Part shown: piece by piece, positions 1 to 12,300 of the stretch
Layout: every line of letters begins with the position of its first letter
How positions within the stretch are numbered: position 1 is the first letter of the stretch
Source of the DNA: Rhynchospora pubera
Taxonomy: Eukaryota > Streptophyta > Magnoliopsida > Poales > Cyperaceae
Direction: 5' to 3'
DNA length: 64,000 nucleotides
Assembly (NCBI GenBank): GCA_028095005.1
Contig: CM051459.1
Coordinates: 3,463,190 to 3,527,189 of the forward strand
Notes under the pieces: generated by a model
The model's input: the letters and a program-made list of their open reading frames with translations, nothing else
Told to the model about the DNA's origin: nothing
The model's database searches: none
Made by a program: the position numbers and the translations under genes

Positions 1-387
1 TCGCAACCGCGTTGCTTCTTCTTCTTCTTCTTTGATAAATCGTGATACGATACGAGTATAATATCACAGTCAAGTCAAGTTGATCTAATATCACATGCAA
101 GTTTAGACGCACACAAAAAGAATTTAGATAAAGCAAATTATGATATATTGATATGGATGAGTTTTTATATGGACTGAAAATTTATACATTGTCATACTCC
201 GTAAACATGTAATGTACCAGAAAACTCATCATTAAATAATCCTAACTATTTTGTAGAGGGTAGACTGTAAAACCCTAAACCCTAGACCGTTAGGCTTAAT
301 GATTGGTTTGGTTTGGTTGTGTTATAAATAAATTGGCGATTTGTAGGATAACCCATCTCGGGCTGAGCTGGAAGGCCGACAAAGGCC
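1..387. other. Intergenic DNA with a telo-box-like motif
   Basis: No gene is seen. A CTT repeat lies at about 15-33. Around 268-284 there is AAAACCCTAAACCCTAG, two plant telomere-type units in tandem. Such telo-boxes occur in plant promoters and at old repair sites, but no gene start follows nearby. The bases near 45-56 (GATACGATACGA) resemble the subterminal repeats of the large hAT element at 48620-59323, but no terminus is visible. Confidence 0.4.
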
Positions 388-3053
388 CTTATTGGCCGCA
401 CGAATTACCCCACAATTTCAGGACCCACTTGAAACAACAGAGTTGACTAAACCTGGTCCATGGAATTAAATGCTAGTCCCTACAAATTACCCATGTGCTT
501 CCTCTTCTAGGATCCATCTGACAACTAGGCACGCTGCTGGAATGAATTAAAACTTAATAAAGAAGTCCTTTCTGCGAAATTGATCTTTAACAAGGACTGA
601 ATCATAAGTGTTAAAAACTCGAGGGAATTTAATGCTGTGAAAAAAGAGTGGGGACAAAATCTCGTGGTTGGACAGTTCATATTTTACCATGTGCGACCTC
701 GAAATCATCCTCGCCTCCATTAGTTGAACAACTGGAGACGTCCTTTCCCAAAACCATTTATGTATAGGACCAATCATGATTCAACATCAGCGTGCAACTT
801 TATTTATTTTTCATTCAGGCGGTAGCCACCATTACTCAGCTGGAGCAATCTTGTCTTGGTCAAAAGACTCCAAGCACTCGTGGAATTAAAAATATAGAAA
901 ATTAAAAAGTTGTAGGGACAAATGTGAAAAAGGTGCGAATGAAATAAAATTAAATGGGGTAGTTAAGGTGGTACTGGAGAGGTACGAGTGCAGCTGAGCT
1001 GTATTCGCGCTGCTGCGCATCGGCCATCGCGGAGTGAGTTGGGAGAAGCTTTTTAGGCGGAAAGAAAACAATATCATTTATTCTCACCTGCACGCGGACA
1101 TCCTTACCAATAATTACGCACTGAACATGGTGAGCGTATTGTTGTGTTTCGTAGAATAGTCGTAGAAGAGGCACGTGAGGAGAGCATCTGTAGGGATCTT
1201 AATAGCAGGGTGCTTAGCTGGAATTAGCGGATGACAGCTGTTGCTGGTACGACCACGACGGCTGCAGATACGCAGCTCCCGTCGCCGTTCGCTTTTTTTC
1301 CTCTCGTTTGTTTTCTGTTTTTTGTGCCTCTCCAAATCCCAACACGCTTTTTCGCAATTACTGCTCCAGTGTAGCGGGTAAATGCGATTTGATACAGAGA
1401 TCCGCCGTACAAATCGTTGTATAGAGCATGGAAACAGAAGATCGGAGGATGTGTTTGGTTGGTCTGTCCAGAACTGTAGCCGTGCGGTGCTCCGCTGTCC
1501 CCACGGGCCCACCTCGCTATTCGCTTCGTGGCACTTTTAATTTCTTTTCTTTTTGCTCTACAGCACTTTTTGGTTTAGCAATCCTATTTTGCACACTCTT
1601 TACTATGATTTCTCAAAAAAAAAAAAAAACACTCTTTACTATGTGCCTCCGCCCTGCCGCCTGCGTGCATTTCTTGCATTTCCAAAATTGCCCCTCTCTA
1701 CATGTGACTCCACCTTCTAACTCCTTTCTAACATGCCACAGTGAACTCCCACACTTTATTGAGAATTTCAAAACATTTTAAAATCCTATTTGAACGAAGG
1801 ATAGAAAAAAAGTGCGTCATTAATAAATGAGAAATGTCTTCTAGGTAAATACTGCCTAGTTTTCTAAAAAAAATAATAAATGAGAAATGCTAGAGTCTAA
1901 TATATTGGACGGATGGGCTCCGTTTAATACGATCGAATTCACGTTTTTAAATTTTAAATGACCGATCTGAATCGTTCAATATGTTCTCCATATTGAAAAC
2001 TTATAAGAAATCAATTTTTACTTTTTTCCAAAACTTTTTACTATTTTTTTGTATTTTAAAAAATCATTGTTATTGGACGATCCATAATGTTTATATCATG
2101 AATTTTTAAAAATACCAAAAAATAGTTAAAAATTCCGAAAAAAATATAAAAATTGGTTTCTTGTAAGTTTTCAATATAGAGAATATATTAAACGGTTTAG
2201 ATCAGTCATTTGAAATTTAAAAATATAAAAACGAACATATTAGACGGACCTATCCGTCCTATATAGTGGACACTAGCATTTCTCCTAATAAATAATTCAT
2301 TCAGCTATTACATATATTACCCAACTATATCGACTTATGTGTATGATAATTGTAAGTTTGTGATTAACAGTGTATACGTTTAACATCTCAAAAACGAAGT
2401 CGTTTGATTTGCTATATATATATGCCTCATTTTAATGTAACGGATTGCAGCTTTTTTAAGTATGGCTTTTCTTTTTCCTTTTTTTTTTTTGTCGTAGTAA
2501 TTTTATTGTGTCTTGATTTGACGATATTGACATCTTTTGTTTTATTTATACACAACATTTTATTCTGGTTTGAAAATTTCTATTCAATCTGGGGGAGGGG
2601 ATGGCTTATAGATAGCATACGTTGCTTGGAGTTGCCCCTTTTTTTTTTTTTTGTCCAAACAACATGTAAATAGTCTACAATAAATTGCTCTTTTTTAATC
2701 ATCGACGACCAGTGACTGGAATCAAAGGATTGTCTCTACTTATTTCAAAACAAGAAAATAATAAACGGATTACATATTTGATTCTTAAGAAACCCACGCA
2801 TGCAGCCCTAGTTTAAGACAAAGTCCAGTTTATACCAATCAACTTCTTATAAAAAAAATGTAAAAACATTTTTGTATATTGTAAAAGGAAGTACGTAATC
2901 TGACCATAAAAATATATTATATTTTTTATAATTATGTCATTCAAAAGAGTGTGTAAGGAGGCAAGATCATGCCGTTTCATGCGCACGGAAAAGAGTGTGC
3001 AAGAATTGATCATGTCATTTTATGCGCATGAAAAATCAACTCAGAAATTTCCG
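388..3053. repeat. Tandem segmental duplication, copy 1
   Basis: This segment is repeated head to tail at 3054-5085. Matching blocks are 388-409 with 3054-3075, 757-1800 with 3078-4090, 2286-2400 with 4110-4200, and 2640-3053 with 4625-5085, each about 95 percent alike by eye. Copy 1 holds an extra 409-756 stretch and a MITE insertion (1882-2285). The core (about 1114-1512) has a minus-strand open frame, but it is interrupted and I recognise no protein family in it. CT-rich and GC-rich tracts near 1260-1330 look like an old promoter or first exon. I call it non-coding or decayed genic DNA. Confidence 0.8.
1882..2285. mobile_element. MITE inside duplication copy 1
   Basis: The terminal inverted repeats are GAGAAATGCTAG at the left and CTAGCATTTCTC at the right. 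The flanks TAATAAAT (1874-1881 and 2286-2293) read as an 8 bp target-site duplication. The interior forms long inverted arms and has no coding frame. Copy 2 of the duplication has the empty site (TTAATAAATAATTC near 4105), so the insertion postdates the duplication. A further 45 bp stretch, 1830-1873, is also absent from copy 2. Confidence 0.7.
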
Positions 3054-5085
3054 GTCCTTATTGGCCGCACGAATTAATTTTTATGTATAGGACCAATCAT
3101 GATTCAACATCAGCGTGCAACTTTATTTATTTTTCATTCAGGCGGTAGCCACCATTACTCAGCTGGAGCAATCTTGTCTTGGTCAAAAGACTCCAAGCAC
3201 TCGTGGAATTAAAAATATAGAAAATTAAAAAGTTGTAGGGACAAATGTGAAAAAGGTGCGAATGAAATAAAATTAAATGGGGTAGTTAAGGTGGTACTGG
3301 AGAGGTACGAGTGCAGCTGAGCTGTATTCGCGCTGCTGCGCATCGGCCATCGCGGAGTGAGTTGGGAGAAGCTTTTTAGGCGGAAAGAAAACAATATCAT
3401 TTATTTTCACCTGCACGCGGACATCCTTACCAATAATTACGCACTGAACATGGTGAGCGTATTGTTGTGTTCGTAGAATAGTCGTAGAAGAGGCACGTGA
3501 AGAGAACATCTGTAGGGATCTTAATAGCAGGGTGCTTAGCTGGAATTAGCGGATGACAGCTGTTGCTGGTACGACCACGACGGCTGCAGATACGCAGCTC
3601 CCGTCGCCGTTCGCTTTTTTTCCTCTCGTTTGTTTTCTGTTTTTTGTGCCTCCAAATCCCAACACGCTTTTTCGCAATTACTGCTCCAGTGTAGCGGGTA
3701 AATGCGATATGATACAGAGATCCGCCGTACAAATCGTTGTATAGAGCATGGAAACAGAAGATCGGAGGATGTGTTTGGTTGGTCTGTCCAGTACTGTAGC
3801 CGTGCGGTGCTTCGCTGTCCCCACGGGCCCACCTCGCTATTCGCTTCGTGGCACTTTTAATTTCTTTTCTTTTTGCTCTACAGCACTTTTTGGTTTAGCA
3901 ATCCTATTTTGCACACTCTTTACTATGTGCCTCCGCCTTGCCGCCTGCGTGCATTTCTTGCATTTCCTAAATTGCCCCTCTTTACATGTGACTCCACCTT
4001 CTAATTCCTTTCTACGTGCCACAATTAACTCCCACAGTTTATTGAGAATTTCAAAACATTTTAACTTCTTATTTGGATGAAGGATAGAAAAAAAGTGCGT
4101 CATTAATAAATAATTCATTCAGGTATTACATATATTACCCAACTATATCAACTTATGTGTATGATAATTGTAAGTTTGCGGTTAACAGCGTACTAGTTTA
4201 ATATGCCCTCATATGGACAAATAAAGAAACAAAATAATATTAAATAATAAAAATATATTGCTTAATCTAGCATCGATACAAATAGATATGTTATTTAATT
4301 TATTTTTTTATTAGACATATAATCATAATATATTGTTATTTCATATGACGATTAATATCCAACCGCATATCAAATCGATCGAACACTTGTTTATATGCTA
4401 GTCTTAGCGTGTAATATCCCTACGGTCCGTGCGTTTATAAGTAGTAGAGATAGAGATAGGTCTTAACATCTCAAAAACAAAGGCGTTTGATTTGCTATAT
4501 ATATATACATATATGTTTTTTTCCCCTTTTTTTGTCGTAGTAATTTTATATTGGGTCTTGGTTTGACGATATTGACGTCTTTTATTTTTATGTTATTGAA
4601 TCTAGGGGAAAAAAATGCCTTGCAGTTACCCCTTTTTTTTTTTGTGCAAACAACATGTAAATAGTCTACAATAAATTGCTCTTTTTTAATCATCGACGAC
4701 CAGTGACTGGAATCAAAGGATTGTCTCTACTTATTTCAAAAAATGAAAATAATAAACGGAGATTACATTTATCTTTCTATATATTGTTGTTTGTCCACAT
4801 ATTTTGATTCTTAAGAAACCCACGCATGCAGATGCAGCCCTAGTTTAAGACAAAGTCCAGTTTATACCAATCAACTTCTTATAAAATAAAGTAAAAACAT
4901 TTTTGTATATTGTAAAAGGAAGTACTAATCTGACCATAAAAATATATTATAGTTTTTATAATTATGTCATTCAAAAGAGTGTGTAAGGAGGCAAGATCAT
5001 GCCGTTTCATGCGCACGGAAAAGAGTGTGCAAGAATTGATCATGTCATTTTATGCGCATGAAAAATCAACTCAGAAATTTCCGGT
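3054..5085. repeat. Tandem segmental duplication, copy 2
   Basis: Second copy of the 388-3053 segment. It starts at the GGCCGCACGAATTA junction and ends at TCAGAAATTTCCGGT, as copy 1 does near 3040-3053. It lacks about 350 bp present near the start of copy 1 (409-756) and lacks the MITE. It carries its own insertion of about 250 bp (roughly 4203-4454). No intact gene is seen in either copy. Confidence 0.8.
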
Positions 5086-6391
5086 AACAAAAAGAAAAAT
5101 TACTTATTGAATTAATCAGACTAGACTAGGTATTCCATTATGCGAGCGAGTCTTCAAAAAGTATACTATAATAATCGCTTAGCAACCATTATTAACTCTC
5201 TTTCCATTTTCTTAAACGACTAATTATTTATTGCCACTTTACGTCACTATACCACCATTGCACTATGCTTTGTTTTCAAGCAATAATGGTAAGCCATAAC
5301 CTTAATGCCTGTTACACTGGATGCACTTTTTGATCTGTGTAACGGGTTGTTAATGGATAAGAGCAAAAATTCACAATTACAACTACAAAGTATTAAAAAA
5401 TTTGAGTGCATCCTTTTGTTAAAAAGCAATTCTAACATAGAGTATACCAAAAGTGTAAAAGGTTATTACATTTCTGCAAATGAATATAAAAAATATTTAA
5501 AAAGCAATATCAACCACTTTTTAATTTGTTCAACTTTTGCACGTGTGTATAAATGAGAAAGAGAAAAAAAAATATATATTATCGTTTGTGCAATAAAAAT
5601 TAAAGATGGACCGAAATCAATTTTAAAAGGTCTTGGGATTAATACATTTTTCATTATGGAGATACATTTCTTTTAGCATAAATTACCTTTTCGATATTTT
5701 ATGAAAGGTGAATAATTAGTATTAGCACTTGTATAATTTTGTAGTTCATCTTTTGATTTTATCTCAATAATTCATGTATATGACTAATAAATTATTATTA
5801 ACGGAGGAATTCACATATTTTTTTTAATTGATACTCACCTTTCGTGTTATGAAGATTATATTTTAGTGGTTCCTAAGGTTAAGGATGTCTGTACTAGAAA
5901 TTAATAAATATGAAACATACAATTATGTTTCTCCTTACGGAGACGGACCAGACGGTACAAAGCTAGCCCCGGAATGTGTCTGACTCGCTTCGTTGTTCTA
6001 TCGCCAGAAATGGAAATAAGAGATCCCACACTACTGCGTCAGGCATGTGATGCACTGTCCCAGCGTCCATGTCTCCTGTTATCAATATCACGCATATAAC
6101 AAAAAAAAACTTTATTTATGGCTGTTAGATATTAATTATGTTAAAAAAATGCTAGAAGGCATTTTATTGCTTAAAAAATAATAATAAGTGAGAAAAATCT
6201 AAGAAAATAAATGAAAACTCCTTCCTCGAATAAATAATTTAAAGCTATTTCTTTCGTAAATTAATATAAATGAATGCAGTTGAATCTACATACAGACATA
6301 AAATAACGTTAGGCAGATTTAAACAATTTATTTTTCATTGAACGTTTTGTATTGATTTTGCCAATTAAAACCATAAATTGGGAAATTTAAA
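5086..6391. other. AT-rich intergenic DNA, no gene seen
   Basis: The stretch has only short, low-complexity open frames on both strands, such as 5305-5556 (+), which overlaps an opposite-strand frame of similar length. No protein family, RNA gene or clear repeat boundary is visible. Confidence 0.5.
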
Positions 6392-6399
6392 GAGAGAAG

Positions 6400-6762
6400 T
6401 AGGGGTGCCGACAGAATACCGTTTGCTGTTTTTCGTGGAAGTTTCGTCCAAACGGTATGGCTAACGGCACAAATTACCATTTCGTTTTTTAGAAACAGAA
6501 CGGCAAACAGAAATGGGATTACATACCGTTGTTGAAACGAAATGGTCTATTTCGCTTCCGTTTCGACCAATAGTGCAATTTTTAGTGTAAAAACACGTTG
6601 TTCCGTTCCGTTCTGTCCAAACGGAACGAACAACAGAATGAAATGATATTTTGTTTTATGAAACGGAACGAAAAAAGAATAGAATGGACATACGGTTTTT
6701 GAAACGGAACGGCAAACAAAAAGGGTCTATTCTGTTACCGTTTCGAACGTTAAACAGGCCTA
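6400..6762. mobile_element. hAT-type MITE
   Basis: A 363 bp element. Its ends are TAGGGGTGCCG at the left and CAGGCCTA at the right. It is flanked by an exact 8 bp target-site duplication GAGAGAAG (6392-6399 and 6763-6770). The interior is dense in AACGGAACG and CGTTTCG motifs in both orientations, typical of hAT subterminal transposase-binding sites. It has no coding capacity and looks distantly related to the elements at 20725-23050 and 48296-48598. Confidence 0.85.
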
Positions 6763-6770
6763 GAGAGAAG

Positions 6771-8314
6771 CTAAAGCCATATCATAGAAGTGGGAAATTT
6801 AAAACAAAAAAAATTTACCCACGACCACAAAACAATTCCTGCCATAGCAAAAAAGTAAAGGATGAAATGACCAAATTAGCCTTGTATGGTAATTTAAGTT
6901 TGCTTTGAGCTGATAGACTCGAGCTACAATTATTGGTTTGACAGTTAGCGTTGTTTTAGCATCTGAAAAAGAAAACGGTAATTGACAAGTCAATAGAATA
7001 TTAAAATCAGAATGAGTCAGTGCTCATAATAACGGTCTAATTAATGTCACATGACATATATGCATGCATTAATTGGTTACATAATTTTTTTAAGTTGAAA
7101 CACATTTGTTGCCGTTAATAAAATATAAAATCAGAATCACCGTTTCCCTCAAACAATATATCTGTAAATAGTTTATCTGTATTTGACTGTACTTTTATAC
7201 TCATTAACAAATAAAATACGTGAATCATATGTAGACATGAGACATTAACAAGAACAAGCGCAATAATTCCGAGAATAATTTAAAGGAGCATTTCTTGTAC
7301 AAACGAAACTATATGTTTGAATCAAATTGAAAGCAAATAAAAGCGAGACTTGGTAAAACTGTTAAACTGAATAGGCGGCGCCCATTCCGTGAAACTTCTC
7401 AACCGTGTAAATACTATACCGGCTATTCAGTTTAATCAGATATTTTCCGGTTTTTTGTGTCACAATATCGGATACTTCTGTTTCGGCTGCTGTTCCAGTT
7501 TCCGGTATTACCTGTACGTATAAAAAACACTGTTTCTGAACTGAATATGAATCAGAATTTATGATGACGTGGCGAAACACTAATCGTTGGATGATGTATG
7601 TCTCCGGATGACTATACCGTAGTGGTCCTAGTCAAAGCGCTGACCAATACTTCCATTCCATCCATGAGACATGAAAGCACGCAATTAATACAGTGGTTGA
7701 ATCGTAAATACCAACTTACTCGGTGACCTATTAAAGCTGCTAGTCTATAGCCTAGCATATAGATCGCGTGGTAAATAGCACTCACCAAAATCACAATTCC
7801 ACTTTAGTCCTCACACCAAGCCCTTTTATCCTATGATACGCTCAAGTACAATTGGTTTAGTGTTGGTGGTAGCTCCAGTTTGCAAAGCAACGTGGGAAGT
7901 CGTAGAAATTAAAAAGTGCGACATAAGTGAATCGCAAAATACGGAGAGTCCATATATTTTATTTTTTTGGGAGGCAAGTAGTCGGTAGGTCTTTAGTTTA
8001 GCAAATAAACATTACAAAATTGTCCGTCCATAACCATTATACATCAGATGTTCAAGCAGAGAGAAAATGAAACCTGTATCCAAAGATAAAAACACAAAAT
8101 TGCTGGTGATGATAGCAGGAAAAAACTCAAAAAGTGGGAAGGGAAGGCTACATAGTCACATTAGAGGTAGAGTGATAGAGTCTAGTCATGTTATCGTGTG
8201 ATTTGAGTCGCTATCGAGTATCGACGCGCCGACCGACACAAGTCAAAGGACGTACCCATCGGGACCGGATCCGTCATTTCCACAATTTATCAGGGGCAAA
8301 TCGGTCTTATGGGG

Positions 8315-8353
<39 letters not shown>

Positions 8354-9100
8354 CCTTTCGGAAAGAAAGCTCGCCCCGGCACGCACACCCCACTTCGCTG
8401 TCCCAGCCCTACACTTCCTACTTCCTACTTCTACTTGGACACTTATTCTAATTATTCATTACTCATTGACTCTCCATTACATTTTCCATTTTAACCCCTC
8501 CAATTGTCTTGCATTCCCAACTTAATCCACTTTTAATCTCTCACAAATATTTTTTAGCTTAAGTTCAATAATACACAAATCTTTTGTTATATAAAAAATG
8601 TTTATGAACATATTTAGGCTAATTTCGTTTATCCCAATTTCATTCATGCTAATATAAAAAGATCTTTGGAACCTAGTTTCATATTACTTTTATGCATAAA
8701 AAACCACTTCTACATATTTTCAACTGGCTAAGACGTCATCTTATTTCACTAGAGGCATAGATTTGAACTTCAATTTCGTTACCATCTGTGTATTTGAGTC
8801 ATTTATTATGAACTTTGTTCAAAACAAATAAAAAAAAAATATGCATTTCTTGTTACAGTATTATCGAATGGTTTTAGATGTTAACAATTTAAAATATTAT
8901 TAAATACTTAAAATATAGAGGAAAATTTCATTTTAAATACCATCACTTTTAAACACAACTAATTACCAAATCTTCATTTTTTTCGTTAATTATTAAATAT
9001 TTAAAATTCATCTAACTTTTTGTTTACTATTTCTACGTCATCCTCATCCATTGGAAAAACCTGTAAAAAGCTCCACAACCTGAGGAACCTGGATCGTCAA
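6771..9100. other. Intergenic DNA upstream of the hexokinase gene
   Basis: No supported gene. A minus-strand frame at 7362-7580 (72 codons, ending in MGAAYSV) has protein-like composition, but I cannot assign it to a family and see no flanking exons. The rest is AT-rich with scattered homopolymers. Confidence 0.45.
8319..8351. repeat. GA dinucleotide microsatellite
   Basis: An uninterrupted run of about 16 GA units, about 1 kb upstream of the hexokinase start. GA repeats in plant promoters can bind BBR/BPC proteins; whether this one does is unknown. Confidence 0.9.
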
Positions 9101-9149
9101 TAATACAATAATTGAAGGACGAGAACGCAATTCCTCTGGGCCACAATAA

Positions 9150-9354
9150 AAAACGACCTCCTCGCCTCTTCCCATTTCTTTTTCTTTCCTTCCTCTTCTC
9201 CTTCACTTTCCATTTTCTTTTCCCTTAAAATTTCTCTGTTCCATCCATCCATCTATTAAACCCTTCTCTCTCCTCTTCTCGCGCAACTGAGATCTCCAGT
9301 TCAGTTCGTCTCCAGTCGAGCTCGCATGAATCAATAACTCAGTCCCTGCTCTCC
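9150..9354 (+). promoter_or_regulatory. CT-rich leader of the hexokinase gene with a three-codon uORF
   Basis: The 200 bp before the start codon are strongly pyrimidine-rich, like the Y-patch promoters and leaders of many plant housekeeping genes. No clear TATA box is seen; CTATTAAACCC near 9253 is the closest. An upstream ATG at 9326 opens the frame ATG AAT CAA TAA (9326-9337), a peptide of three residues ending 17 bases before the main start. Such a minimal uORF could dampen translation; that is inference. Confidence 0.55.
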
Positions 9355-12300
9355 ATGGGCGGAGGCGGTGGTGGAGGGAGAGGTGTGTGGTTCGGCGTGG
9401 CGGCGGGATGCGCCGCGGCGGCGTGCGTGATCGCCGCCGCTCTTGTGTCGCGCCGTGTCAAGAGCCACCGGAGATGGCAACGCGCGGCGGAGCTGGTGGC
9501 GGAGTTCGAGGAGGGTTGTGGGACGCCAGTGGGGAGGTTGAAGCAAGTGGTGGATGCCATGGTGGTGGAGATGCACGCTGGTTTGGCCTCCGATGGAGGA
9601 TGCAAGCTCAAGATGCTTCTTACTTATGTCGATTCACTTCCCCATGGGTATTCCTACTTTTTTTTTTTGTTTTTTTTGTTGGAAGAAAGTCTCCGCTTTA
9701 GCTCTATTTTTTGTTCATGTTTGCACTTTAGTAAATGCGTTACCTGGTTGCTAGTTTTGTTTGTTAATTTCATAATTTCATACTTCTCTCGCCTTTTTTT
9801 TTTTTACTTTGGATACTCCCATAATGTCTTTTCCCCATCCCGGATTGGAGGTTATTGAGATAATAAATAAATTTTTTTGTATTTGTTTATTCCTTTTTCG
9901 TTGCTTCTTAAAGGATTCTGACTTCACATAGAGCAGCTTGTGACTGAGAAAGCCACTACTGCTTTTGTTTATTGGAAGAAACTTTCCAGTGGGAATTTTG
10001 TGTTGTTATTGTTTCTATCATATTAAGGATTATTTATTGCTCTCTTTGAATTTCTGTAGAGTAGTAGAGAAAGGCTTGACCAAACAGAGGATAAGGAAAC
10101 TGAAACTAACAAAAATATCCAAAAAAACATTGACCTTTTCTATTTGGATTTTTTTTTTTTTGTGTAGTAAGGGTGGGCTAATGAAGGGCCCATAATATCA
10201 AATAAATTAAATATTGCGACTTAGAATCAATAAATTTGCGCCTGAAAGATTTTCTACAATGATATTTTGTTCTGTTAATATAAGCTTTTCTTTTCCCTCA
10301 AAGTTAATTGTTATGCATTTTGGAATTTTTTCCCTAAATCAAATCTCATATACTATTTTGCCTTTTGCAAATAAATAAAAAGATTGGACATTTATTAATT
10401 AAAGGTAGCTTTAATAAGAAGAAGTACTGGAAAGTAACAGATTCTACTTTATGGGATAAATATTCTAGTTGAATGGCTTGGCTAGATTTCATGTAATAAA
10501 TGCATTTTACTTCAGTTTCTTTTAATCTCTTTAATTTGATTGGTTTTTTCTTGATTGCACTCCTTGCATTTTGCTCAAATCATCATGCAAAACCTCGATC
10601 ACAGTTTTCTAGTTGAGTTCGGGAAAGGGATTACAGACAATTACAGGAGCTGGTGCCAAAATTATCGGAACAAAAAAAAATAATCATAAATGTGTTCTAC
10701 TATCGTTCAGATGGATTAAAAGAAACTTTTGGTACGGTTTGATATCTGTTTCGTCACTGATAAAAATGATGGTTTGATATCTGTTTCGTCACTGATAAAA
10801 ATGATGGTTAATCTAACTGTTAAATTTCCAAAGTCCTCACTGAATGGTGATCAACTTCCAAATTAGACTGAATGAGACACTGGCTATCTAATTCATAGAA
10901 TCTTAATTTTTTTTATATTTGGTAAGCATTCTAACTATCACACATTAGTTGGCTGCTAATGTAACTGATCTTGATAAGTTATTCTTCCTAAATTTAAATT
11001 TGCATTGTAATCCTTATTTACGTAGTATTATAAGTATCACCTCAATGAAGAAATAATTTAGTTGATCCCTGGTTCTCCTGTGATATTTTTGTTTCTTAGT
11101 TAAATATATCTTTTTGATTTTTTGTGCAGTGTCTACAATTTCTGATAGTTAAAATTTTCCTATTTAGGTTCTATTATTATACTACTTCCTTCTCATTCCA
11201 GCTTAGCAGTACAAGTTGTTTCTTTGTATGGTTCTGACAATCTGTTCTATGGGCCAGTATATTTTTTGTTCTATACAGTGTGCTTCCAATTGTTAATTAT
11301 GTTTTGTAAGATTTCCCATGCTTTGGCTTCTTCTGGACCATGACACATCCTTTCTTTCGTCTGCTTTGCCTAATGGTCCCAAATTTAAGTCATTCTTTTC
11401 AGAACTGTACTGTATATCTTAATCACCATAAATAATCTGTGTCATATAAAGACTATTGATGTAATACTTGGAGTTCGCACTGTTTGCAGTGCTTGAAGTG
11501 TACAGTTATTAAATCTTTGTTGCTCTTAAATGCAATATTTTTCTCATGGAAATGTCATAATGCTTATTTTTGTGCTCATTTTACTTACAATACAGCTGCT
11601 ATCACAAGAAATGTTCTCATACCTTTTTCCAAAACTTTCCAGGAGCGAAAAGGGTATTTATTATGCATTAGATCTCGGCGGCACCAATTTTAGGGTTTTG
11701 CAAGTGCAACTTGGTGGCAAAGGCTCTAATATTTTGAAACAAAAGGTTGAGAAGCAGCCGATTCCTCAAGAACTGATGACCAGTACATGTGAGGTAGTTT
11801 GATTTTATTTGTTCCTTTTCTGGATGGAAGAAAAGTTTTGTTTGGGTCTCGCAAAAATTGTTTTTGACATAATATGAAGAAATTTCATCACTAGTGACCA
11901 GACGCTCTTTTCTTTCCTTCTAATTGAATTATTAAACTAAGTGAACACTGCAAGCTTCAAACAAAGAAATGATACCTGGATTTCTGTTGTAATGCTAACA
12001 CATTTATATTTTTTCAGAAGATGTTTGGATTTATTGCCTCTAAACTGAAACAATTTGTTGAGGAGGATGAAGAATCCAGAGAGGGCACAATTGAAACAAG
12101 GGCACTTGGTTTTACCTTTTCTTTTCCTGTCAAACAAAGCTCTGTTTCATCTGGTGTTCTCATGAAATGGACAAAAGGCTTCTCAATTGAAGATGCTGTG
12201 AGCTCTCTCAATCTCTCTCTCTTCCTATCACCTTGGTATCTTTGTTTATATGCTTTCAAAGATGCCATGATCTAGTTTAGAGAGGTTCAATTATACTTTA

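Noticed and set aside
1114..1512. 132-codon minus frame in the duplication, possible gene
   Set aside because: In the second copy (3427-3832) the frame is shifted and shortened, so it is not conserved as protein.
5305..5556. 83-codon plus frame with an opposing minus frame
   Set aside because: AT-rich chance frame without motif or codon bias.
9331..9611. Minus-strand frames opposite hexokinase exon 1
   Set aside because: They are shadows of a GC-rich coding exon, with low-complexity His/Pro runs.
9355..9858. Hexokinase exon 1 frame continuing for 167 codons
   Set aside because: It runs through the GT donor at 9648 into T-rich intron; the true exon joins 11643 in frame with a hexokinase match.
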